DNA of 64,000 nucleotides from Porites lobata. Lineage: Eukaryota > Cnidaria > Anthozoa > Scleractinia > Poritidae. How positions within the stretch are numbered: position 1 is the first letter of the stretch; every line of letters begins with the position of its first letter. The DNA lies in contig CALNXK010000034.1 in assembly GCA_942486035.1 (NCBI GenBank), positions 751,501 to 815,500 of the forward strand. The letters are read 5' to 3'. Shown piece after piece: positions 49,301-61,300 of the stretch. The notes under the pieces are model-generated. The model saw nothing but the letters and a program-made list of their open reading frames with translations, was not told the origin of the DNA and did no database searches. Made by a program: the position numbers and the translations under genes.

Positions 49301-52300
49301 GGAAAGATGAAATCCTCCCCCATAAAATTTCAGACGCGCTCGAAGGTCCACAGAGTCTGACCAAACAACTTCGAAGAGGTTTCACGGCGAACCCGACACA
49401 GCGACAGCCGAAAGTTAGGATGATGATGAAGATGAAATTCAAGAACCGCGTCTACATTAAATCAGAATCATGTTGTTTGAGATACAGTCCCCGCTGCCAA
49501 TGAGAACAGAACCTTTTTTGTTTTAGATAAATAGCGGCACCTCGAAGTAGCACGCTACGCAGGCTAATATTTTCATGTGTAGTCTTTTTTACGTAATTAT
49601 CACAATGTTCAGTGCCGACGAAATAAAAAAATTGATTCTCATCGAAATCGTGTTAATCACCAGGGGCGCTTTCCATTTAGACAAAATTTCCGGAATTTCG
49701 GGTTCGGCGGTAAATGGAACACGTTTCGTTCGTCGGTTCGTCCACTGGAAAATTCCCAGAAAAAGTGGAAAATTTAAAAAGATGGGCCTGTTTTCCCGGT
49801 TGGGATTTCCGAACGGAACTTCGTTTTCTGTTTGCACGTTTCTCGTAGTTTGTACCAGTTCCACTATGTCCACGGTCGGGTACAGCCACGTACCGGGGGT
49901 TTACGACCAAATGGAACCACTTTTTACCAATCGGAAATTCCACTTTTGCTCCCACCGAAATTTCCGGGTTTTTTTCCTAAATGGAAAGCGCCCCAGGTGA
50001 ATTTGTAAGAAGATCGAAGAGTTTTTCGAATTCGCTGCAGTTGCTGGACAAGAACTACGACTCACTTTTAAAGCAAACTAAAGGGTCGAAAGCAAAGATC
50101 AGCAATATCCTACCACTTGAAACATCCCAAAACGTTGACCCTACCACTTGAACAATATTCAAAACGGCGTGTAGGTGTTTAATATTAAACGCTTGCTTTC
50201 TAAAATATTGTGTACAAAACAAAAAAACTGTAAAATTAGGAAATTGACAAATGTGAAAACTTTACAACCTCAAAAAAAACTCCCTTGAAATACATTGAAT
50301 TCTGGAACTGGCAGAATACGCAGTTAATAACGTGGAAAAAGCTACGTTAACGCTAATATTGGAACAAAGGATATTTGCATGAAGTAAACAAGTCTAAGAA
50401 ACGTCAAGATGTTCGATATTTGTCCAAGTGCCACCCTGGCAAAAAAAATCTTCAGCATGTTAAAACGTAATTCGTCTGGTGAAAAAAATACAAATGAGAG
50501 GACAATGATTTCTTCGCGATTTATAACCCAATAACCATAATCTTTAAAATTGGCGGTTCTAATGCTATGCCTACAAAAATCACCAAAAAATTATTATGGT
50601 TAGTGCTCCCTATATTTATTAAATTTGTTAGTATACCGTAAAATTCCGAAAATAAGCCCCGAGACTTATCTTTTTCAAAGGCCCTTTTTGAGGGGCTTAT
50701 TTTTGGAGGAACTTATATTCGGAGGGGCTTATCTACGGAAGGAAATTTGCGTTTCAAGATCGTTCGGCTAGCCTTATAGTTGGAAGTACATTTACCATTT
50801 TTACTTTGTTTTACTTTGTATTTGAGGGCAATTTTGCAAGTACAAGCCCCCGGGAGGTATATATTTGGAGGGGCGATTTAACAGAGGGTCTTTTGCGTTA
50901 CTGGATTGGGGGACCTGTATTTGGAGGGGCTTATACATGGAGGGGCTTATTTTCGGGATTTTACGGTATCTTCTTTATAACTCTGCAGATTCTCTGCAGG
51001 AGCATTTTGCGTACGGGTAAAGGAACTAAGTTAAGAGTATAGCACAGAACTGACCTATATATAAAAACAGAAGAAGTAGAAAACGGTAACCGATGCTACT
51101 GGAGTTCTCCGGACCCTTAGGGGAAGAAAAAACAGCCGCCGCGTGTCGCCTTTTCTCGCGTGGGGTGATTTTCACGCGCGCTCGCGTTTCGCACGGTCTA
51201 CTATCCCTGAGGAAAAATGGGGGACTACTCGTAGTCTAAATGACGAATTGCTTCTAAATACATTGACACTTAAAAATGTGATTTTTTTTACCACACTGGC
51301 TGGAGAAGATGATTTTCACGCTTTATATTAAACGATTTATGATTCAAAGAATGTATTGAAGCACTTACAGTAAGATAAGCTTGCAAAATGTCCACTTATG
51401 TCACAGCTAGCTCACCTTATCAGCATTTTGAAAACAAATAAGGCTTTTCTTGGGAAGTGTCGCTAAAACCCTATCTTACAACTAGAGTGACACGTATAAA
51501 GTACACACACATATACTTTGCTGACTCGCGTAACGTACGAGCGTACAGCGCCTGCTGTCATAAAGAGATTTAAGTTGATCAAAGTATGTGTAGCCCTGAG
51601 TGGGACCAGTTGTTGCACAACTCAACTCAGTTTACACCTTTGAGTTAACTATTTAACACCCAGGGTCAGGTTGTTCGAAGGTGGGTTAAGATAACCCAGG
51701 GTTAGCGCGAAATTTGAACTCAGATATGAGAGCGTAAAAAGCAAATTCAGTTTAATTCTCTTTGCCTACAATTTGATGGTTGGATACTCTAAAAAAATAT
51801 AGAAAATCATCTGAGAGAGTGTTTTTGATGAAAAAAAAAATAAGCCCTGGTTAAAATTTAACCCCGGGTTAGCGCTAACCGGCGTTCGAACTACTGGGCC
51901 CAGAAGTGATGGGCATGTAACTTCTCCTTAAAATATCCAATACATTGTCCAACAGATAGGTAGTGGGAATATGCAAATTTACCAGCAAGAGGATGTTACA
52001 TTAATAAAACCACAAATTCTCCTATTTAGAGCATTCAATAAAATTTATAGCAGCCAGAAGGGACAATTACTAATCAGATTGTGGGAGTTAAAGGGTTAAC
52101 TGATACTGTACTGTGTGTTATAAAAATTTGAACGTATTATAACAAAAATCATGTGCCTCACAAAGTGTACTTTCCGACTAATTTTAGGTTTCATGAGGAC
52201 CAGTGCAGTACACACTGGAAGGATGATACCACAAAAAAAACGGCCACCCCGTGTCAGCCAGTGAATAATATTTTATTTTTGAAGACGCACAAATCTGGTA

Positions 52301-55300
52301 CAAGTACATTGACCAATATCCTAAATCGCTATGGGGATAAAAGAAACCTAACCGTCGCCTTGCCTACTAAAGGTTACGACTTTTTCTGGCCTCGACCTTT
52401 CCAAATTAGCTACGTAAACACATTTGGCAGGACACCAAATATTCTAAATAATCATGCTAGGTACAACAAACCCTCAATGAACGAGATTTTCCCGAAGGAC
52501 AAGACAAACTACATCACAATGTTGAGGGAGCCTTCTGCACAGATGGAATCTATCTTCAACTATTACGGTTTACTTCCACAGAATTTTACAAACAAAAGAG
52601 ACAATATCTCACCACTAGAGAACTTTCTGGTGAATGCAACATTTAATATGGAGCACATGAAATTTCATAATACACGATACTCAAACTTAATAAAAAACCC
52701 AGCATTGTTCGATCTTGGACTTGACCAAAAATATCACGAAAATGTCACCGCGGTGCAAGACTACATTCGCCAGTTGCAGCAAGAGTTTCAACTTGTGTTG
52801 TTAATGGAATACTTTGATGAGTCACTTGTACTCCTAAAACGACGCTTTTGTTGGGAAATCGAGGACATTTTGTATTTTAAACTCAATGAAAGGACGAACA
52901 AAGACAAACAAGAACTCACGAATCAAGCGAGAGAGCAGATTCAGAAATGGAATTCGGGTGATGTACTATTGTACGACGTGTTTAACCAAACGTTGTGGCA
53001 AATGATAGAAAGAGAAGGTCCGGATTTCGCCGAAGATCTCGCGCTTTTTACGAGGAAAAAAGAAGCGGTGAAAAAGGCGTGTTTACAGGAGGGTAACTTT
53101 CTGACTCAACCGTTCAAAGGAAAAACAGTGCAGGGCTACGAGATAAGATCGAATATTTCAGGAAACATGAAAACGACTTGCAGTAAAATGGTCATGAACG
53201 AGGTACCATATGTGGATTACTTTAGAAAGAAACTGACCAATTAGAGACAAGCAAACCAAAGCTCTGTTAATGAACGGAGTACATTAACGCTTAGGGCGCT
53301 TTCCAAAAGTCAGAACTGGGCGGCCGGACCAGACATTTTGGCAATGAATTAGGCTTTTTCCAAGAGGTTTTGCTGAAAAATCATCTCCGTTGTGTATAAT
53401 ATTTAGGATTTGACTGATTTGAGTGGTTAGTTTTCATTAAAAGTGAAATCCTCATTACGATGGGAATGGCCTGGGCTGGCCGGTCAGTTTTGACAAATGG
53501 AAAGCGCCCTTTGTTTAGTTGTCAGAGTCCCTCGTAGCTCTATGGTAGAACATCTGGCCTGGTAACTAGAAGGTCATAGGTTCAACTTTTGTTGGGAGTA
53601 CTTTGATTTTTTTCTTCCGTGCCGCCTGTGTAATAGGCTCAGTCTCCAGCCTTGGGTATCTCGATGCGCCCGCGATACTCCCCACCCCTCCCCACCCGAG
53701 GAGCCTACCCGTGTCACTGACTGAAAAAAACATCTTGCTCGTATCAACTTTCCAGTTGCTTACAGTTCATAAAATCGAACTTGGTTCAACTGGCGGTGTT
53801 CCAAAGACTACCTATTCAAATAGTTTTGATAAAGAGGCTTTGGGCAGTTAATTCGGAAGTGGCCTGTAGCTTGTGGTTACACTTACCTTCCTGCGCGACC
53901 TCTTCTTTGAAGCGAGGAAGCTTTGCTGATCCACACTGGCTGTAAACAAGCAATTTTATTGTTCACATCGTACGTCTAGTGAAAAAGAAATCCAATAATT
54001 GATCATGTACAGTACTCAACAAGTACTCCTTCTATATTATTTTCCCTAGGGATAGTACAGCAAGTTTCTCTCTCTCCCCGCCTAGTGCTGCCTTTCCTTT
54101 CCTCGCGCGCTTTACTGTCCCCTAGAAATGAGGGACTATACTGCGCCTGTTTAACTCAGATTGTTTTTTTTTTAAAAAACATACAGTAGAATCCCAATTT
54201 CTCGAATCCTCGGTTCTTCGAAATTCCCGATAATTCAGTCCAGTCCTGGCTTCCCTTCACCAGTCAAATACTATAATGTTACCCACGATTTTGCAAACCT
54301 CCCGATAATTCAAACCAATTTGGTTTTCCCTTGCTGGTTCGAATAGTCGAGAATCCACCGTAATCGACGTCTATGAAATCCAAAATCATATCCATTGCAA
54401 TAAAACCTACTGAGCAGCGTTTTCCTGCGGTGCTGAGAGTGGTGTATTACACCAAATTAGTGAACTTGTGGATGACTTCCTTAAGCATACAATCAAACTT
54501 ATTTGTACAGGTAACAAAGGAACAGCGAATACCATGAGCCGCACCGAAACAATACCGGATGGCCGAAAGGGCCTCTGTCAACACATGAGGAAAGTGATGG
54601 CGCGATTTATGTTACAGCGCGAAGCTGTGCCGGGCTGAACTCGAAAAAGGTTCTGTGCCAATTTTGGCGCAGGGTGAACGGGTATTCGAACCGTAGCGGA
54701 AATGAGTAAGGTGCGAGGACTAGAACCCACAGAGACGGAAGTAAATATTCAAGAGTGAGGCTGGGATTTAGTGTACCAAACCCTTCCGACTAACCGTCAC
54801 AAAACCGCTCCTCACGATGTGTTGCTGCGCATGCGTGTAAAAGAGTTGTTCCAGTCCCAGTTCGTTGCCGCGCCGGTCATACTATTCTGGATGGCTTTCC
54901 GTGTCGACATAAAATTTTTTCGGTGTTGATGGATATTCGCTTACTTCTCTTTACTAAAATAGAAAGGGTCTATTCTTTGCAATTAACAGGTTGAGGATTC
55001 GAAATCTTTTTGGCTTTGAATGCATCCAGGGTTCTCTTTGGAAAACCACTCAGATCGCGAAGAGTCTACTTTAGTGGAAAACAATGAATCGCCCTACCTT
55101 TTCCTTTACTTTGCCAGCATCCACGACAAAAACCACATCATCAATAGTGATGCTACAGTAAATCAAAGGGAAAAATAAATGACGTTTTAATGAGGTATAC
55201 CTTGTATGAGCAAGGATTAACACAGTCGGTCAGAGTACAGCCTTCTGTGCGAGCCGAGGCCCCGAGTTCGATCCTCAAGTGTTATCTCAAATCCTTGTTC

Positions 55301-58300
55301 CGACTTAGTCCTTTCCGTGTAGCTATAGTAGCTTTAAATCCATGTAAAACAGAGCAACGATGGTGAGGGGGGCGGGGGGGGTAAAATGGGCGCACCATTG
55401 CCGGCCGCAGTTTGTCAATCAAATGACTACTGTTACGAGTTACCGACGTGAAATAAGGACTTTTTCCTTTAGTTCAAATTGTTGACTGTAGGCTGTTATA
55501 AATGTTATTCTTGTGTCTTGTGATTTACTAACCTGGTTTCTGCGATATTGGTGGCGATAATAATCTTTCTCACGCCTTTTGGTGGACGATCAAACACCTA
55601 AGGAACAACAGTAGTGAACTAAGATCCGTGCCAGAAAACTGATGCGACGCCTTTGGGCAATAAGTCATACTTAATAAAACCGAATCGGATCGTATCCTCC
55701 GAATTTTTGGAATTTTTTTCCGTTGTTTATTTGATCATCCCCTCCTCAGCAAGCAGCTCTTACATTTTGCTTGCCACGGACCATTGCTTGCTTGCAGCAA
55801 GAAAATCCCGGACTACCGGAGGGTTTTTTTTAGCCCTGCTCCTCATGTCAGTAAACCCGTGAATACTGAATTGGAATGTCGGATTCATTGTTAAGCGAGG
55901 AAGGGGGTTTTACAATCATCACAAGTCTCTATTTAACGCCTCTAAAATAACCTAAAGAATCAATTTTTATTTCTAACATTCACATAGACTGCGTCATTTT
56001 TCTATCCTCGGAATTCTGTAGTAAAATTATTGGGTTAACGAAGTTTTGTAATTCAGTTAACAAGTGTTCTCAACAAAAACTCAAGTCGGTAAAACTAAAA
56101 GAAGTAAACACAGCATTAGCTACCTCTCTTTGGCTGGCTGATGGCATCATAGAATGTAACGGAATAATGAGGAATTTATCTACAAGAAAAAAAAATAAAA
56201 ATGGCGTGTATAGACCTCTTTCGTCCCGGCTGAATCCTCAAAAAAACACAGAAACTAAAATTCTTCCCACTGTTCTTAATATATATATGCGTTATTGACC
56301 AGGCGTGAGTTCAAAAGGGCTGAATATTGGCCAGGTGATTTGTTGCGTATTTTATAGACCGAGACCGCGCCGAGGCCAACAAAAACGCCAAAAAAGGCCA
56401 ACAACCAGCCATCTTGACTTCACACAAGGTCAACAAAAGACTTATTATATTGTCAAAAAGAGAACGTTTTCTTCCGGGACCCGAGCGGGGCCCATCTTGC
56501 CCGCTCGAATAGCCAATCGCAACACAGGATTCGCTTCACCTTGCCTGCTCGAGGATTCAACCACCGATGTTTAGTTACCTTAAATAGCCACATCCCCGAA
56601 ATGTTATCCCCACAAGATACCTGAAGAGAAAAGCGTTTCCTTCTTCAAGTTGTCATGAAGTTTGCTGATATCGTCCCAACCAGGAAGGAAAACAAGAATA
56701 GCCCCGTCCTAGAGAAAAATAAAATTATACTGTGAGAAATATTCTCAACACCAATGAACGTGCCATTAATTATGTAACAAAGGTTTAAGCCACCCGAATA
56801 TTAAATACATTACAACTCTCAACAGTTGAATGGAAAAAAATGGTCCTTCGAGGCGGATGGCAGGCACCAAAGGCACACGTGAGTAGAGCTCAAAAGAATA
56901 CAGGAGACGATCAAAACAAGAGATAAAAACAAATATTGTTGTGTAAACACTTTGTTTATACTATAAGATGTTGAAGTTTGGGTTTAGAAGTTAACTGTTC
57001 TCATTATGTACCTCCATCTGAAGAGAGATGTGTTTGATTACTCTAACGAGAAGCCCCAAGTCAATCTTCTCTAAATCCATGTTTTGGAGGGTGGTGATAG
57101 TACCGGGTGAAAATCTGTCAAGACAGAGATAAACATAATCTGTACTTGAAACCGTAATGACCGTTATGACCTTGAACAACGGGCCTTTCAGATAAGAGTA
57201 AAGAGTACATACCAGCAAGTGATCTAAGGGTGCGTTCCTTTGAGATGATCCGGATCAGGATCAGTGATCCGAGATCACTAGGATCATGGTAGATCAAATG
57301 AACCGATGAATCCACTCTGAACAAGGATTCATTCTACGCCAAAGGCCATTATACGTGAAAGTTTGAGCTTAAAACTCGTGCTTTGTCGGGAAATTTCCCA
57401 AAACAAACTTTAAAGCCTGGTTTCCATATGATCGTCCGGATCGCCCCAGTCGTTTCAAAAACTTTCGATACGATCAGGACGATCGCCTCAAAGACAAGAG
57501 ACGCGTAGTCGCCTACGATGTTTCTTGGTCAGACAACGGAATTTTTGCTCGTGTCTCGCAAACAAGCCAAACTTAATGGCGGATTTTAATCAGAGAGCGA
57601 ACCTCGTGGCCTGCTATCTACTTTTCCTCTCAATTTTTCGGCGTAGACAAGCTAGAAGAGTTCCACGAAGACATAGTATCACGTCCAGAACTTCCTCTTC
57701 TTAAAATATCGCCCATACTCGGTGCGAACATTTTGTATTATCTTTTCATACTTCAGAGGCATCCAGGCCGCATTTTCCCCCGATTACTAGAATAGCAGTG
57801 ATGATTTCTGGGATAGCTTTGATCGTTTCGTTCGTCTCGGTCGTCTGAGAGCGTTTTCATAATTATGATCGCTTCAAATTTTCCACCATCGTCCCACTCG
57901 TCCGGATAGAACTCACTTCTATCCAAGTGATCGAGGTCGTCTCAGTCGTCCGGGTCGTTTCGATCGTCCCGATCGCCTGAACATTATTTGAAACGACTTG
58001 GACGATCATAAGGAAACCAGGCTACTCGGTACTACACTATATAAATCTATATAAATCGGTTCGCAACCACTAAGTGGCATTGCAATAAGAACATTCACTC
58101 CGTTTTTCATCTAGGGACCGCATATAATCATTGTATAACAGAGTCTCTATGTCTAACCTATCTCTGATTGAGTGTAAATACTCCTGCCAAACAATTTCTT
58201 CGTCATCCTCTTGGCTGCCGCTCTCTGCTAGCCATGCATTGGATTTTTCTAATCTCCTGTCTTTTGCAATACTTTTTCTTCCTCTATATTTCATCCATTT

Positions 58301-61300
58301 GGGTTGTCTTTTGTTAAAGCCCTGGCTTCGTTCTGCCACGTGATAACTGCAAAAGAGAAGTGAAAAACATTTGGTCAAAAACTCTGAAATCAGACCCCCT
58401 AAAGAAGACAAACAAGTGTTCAAAAGTGGGGAAACAAGTTCTCTCGAAATGTAATGCTAATCTTGAACCTGCAATACTGTCTGGAACGGCAAGTCAATTT
58501 TATCCCTTTTCTTTTGAAAAATGGAAAGCAAAAGCTTCCAAAATGTTTTCTGAAAAACAAAACTCACTCTATTCTAGACGTTTTACTATCTGGGCCGAGT
58601 TGTTCAAAGCTGGGTTAAGATAACCCAGGGTTAGTGCGAGATTTGAATTCAGATTTGAAAGCTTAAAAAGCATTTCAGTTTTAATTCTTTTTGTCTACTA
58701 GTTGACGATTGGAAGCTCTAAAAATAACAGAGAAAATTACCCGACAAAATGTTTTTGAACGCCAGAAAAAGAAACCCGGGTTAAGCGCTAATCGGCTTTC
58801 GAACAACTGGGCTCAGAAGGTTTTCTTTGGTGGAAACCGCGTTACAAAGAAAAGATGTGGCCTTCTCAGTGGTAATCAGGATACGAAGTACATAGATAGG
58901 TCGGTAGTTTATTGAAGCTTTAAAATCACAGCTCTAGAGTTTAATTGAATAAGACTTTACACACAAATACAAATAATAAAGTTACGCTAAATGTAATCCA
59001 TGAAATCACCCTTCGTCCAGCCTCCCCAATGTACACTGTCGATGGTTGTAATCTAGAAAAGCGTAGCCTATGGCCGGACGTATGCACGTTGAGTAAAAAG
59101 TTATGAACTTGTTTCCTCATGGCTGTGCAGTTGTTTTCTTACCCTGTTTTTTCAATAATTTCCTCAAGAAAAAACTCCTGGACAGGATAAGTGAAGCCAG
59201 GAATATGACACATCTTACAATTTCCTTCAGAAAAAAAAACATAAAATGACAATTAGTTCGACAGAAGCATGCGTAAAACATTTGTCGGTTAGTTACCATG
59301 CAACGAGAACGTCAAAAGCAATAGTTTTATTAAGCGAAACAACAACTTTGCACGTGCATCACGCGTTTTTGTACATTTCTTTGCCGTCACTGCACGACTA
59401 CGACGTGAAAATGCCTAATTTATGGAAGACGAAAACAAGCGAGGACTAATTTTTCTTTCTGTTTCTAAACTTGAGGGCGGTTTTCCAAGAAATCAACTCC
59501 AGGGAAATTCCCTTGCATTTGACATTTTAAGCAAATTGGAATAAACGCGACAAAGGTCGAAACAACGCCAATTCATTTTAAAAGTGACGTTTTCACTGCC
59601 GTCACCATCGTCGATGCTAACGGCGACGGCCTACTAAAAAAAGCAATATTTAATAACCAAAACAACAATTTTGCAGGTGCATCACGGCGGCGGCGACGAC
59701 ACTGCAAACGTCGACGTGAAAATGCCTACTTTCACGATTCCTTTCAAACTTTGTCGCGTCTATTTGGACCCGCTAAGAAGGTAAGCGATTTTTCCTGGAG
59801 TTGAATTCTTAAGGACTTAATCTAGGTCAAACGAAAATAAGTCGTGGTATGTTCACGTCCCCCGAAAAACGTCGCATTGGTTTCACTTCGTAGTCGAGCA
59901 GTGGACGTTAAAGAAATGTACTCAAGATCGTGATGCACGTGTAAAATTGTTGTTTTGCTAATAAAACCAATTGTTTTCATGACATTGTCGTTGTTGTCGT
60001 CCTCGTCGTTGCTTTTAGCTCCCTATTTATTTGTTCCTAACAAAACATATACACATAATGGTAGATTCAAACCTTGAGATAAGAGGGGTAGACAAGGTCT
60101 GAAATAACAATCATGTTAGCATTCACAAAGGGCGTATAAGATTGTGAATGACAGACTTTCTTGCACACCCAACCTCTAAACCCTTTACGTCCCAAGCGGG
60201 GAGGTTGCACGAAGAGACGACTTTATTCGCAGGCTATTTTCAGATCTCCCATGCAAGCTACTGTCTGAGTCCTTCATACCCCTATAGCCGTGGTGCAGCA
60301 TACACCAGGGGCACGCAACGTCAATTTTCGGGAAAATATCTGTTCGAAAGACGATTTGAGATCTAGAATTTTCGGAGCATTTGTTGTAAGATTTCTTGCT
60401 TGCCTGCCTCTCCTAAAACGTCTCAAAATGGTAAATTATTTTGACCCTAAAAAGATAAAATTTTCGATTTTCCTGGCTGGAATTTTCGAGAAGGTAAGTT
60501 TTTATTCCTATAATTTTCGGATCACTGGACTTTCAGCTAGGAAATCCGAACAGATAAAAAGTTTTTAGGGAATAAAAATATGCCTATAGTTTGAATACTA
60601 AAATACGTTCAACAATGCTATGTTAAGTGGTTTTGAACTATATCCTCGTTGGGTGCCCCTGATACACTAGTTTAAAAATTTAAGTCCTAATGTACAGTTA
60701 CTGTCTATAATGAAGTCAATTTTAAGAGTTACAAACCAAAATAGGCAGAGAACATCTGTGAATTCAACGTTGCACTCATCAGGATCAGTTTCAAGTCAGG
60801 CCTGTTAATAATGACAGATTACAATGACAAAGACAATCGTTATTAGCTCCGGCGTTGAAAGGGAAGGGGAAGGGAAGGGGAGGGCGACACATTCTCGGCA
60901 AACGGCCCCTTCCTTTCAAAACCACGCAGGACCTGAAGACACACATTCGGCAAACGGCAAAACTGCAGGACCTGAGCAGCAAGGATGGCAGCACAAGACG
61001 GAAAAACAAGCGGTGCTGCTGATGTCATGGTCTACAATAATGTTTTAGTTTAAATACTAGAGGATCTGAAGACGGATTATGAAAAAAGGCAAAGATTAAA
61101 GAAAAAATCGTAGTGCTGCAGTTTATGTTGCTGAGAGGAGAAAACGACTCGAAGCAATCGGGTGAAATTCAGGCTAGAGTTTCCCTGACTGTGCAAAATC
61201 TTTTGTTGACTTGGATCACACATTGTGACTTAATAAGTTAATGGGGCATTTCTATTGGTCAGTCAGTTGAAAAAGATTAGAATACTATTCAGCAATATGT

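Noticed and set aside
49575..50000. 141-codon plus frame with 92-94-codon antisense frames
   Set aside because: This is a MITE with symmetric arms; open frames on both strands are expected.
52153..52187. GTG start for the sulfotransferase
   Set aside because: The frame has a TGA just upstream and no ATG. A TAATTTTAG acceptor at 52187 and the phase-matched exon at 48943-49079 explain the start better.
53524..53602. Functional tRNA gene
   Set aside because: The anticodon arm does not pair well and the B box departs from consensus, so a SINE head is more likely.
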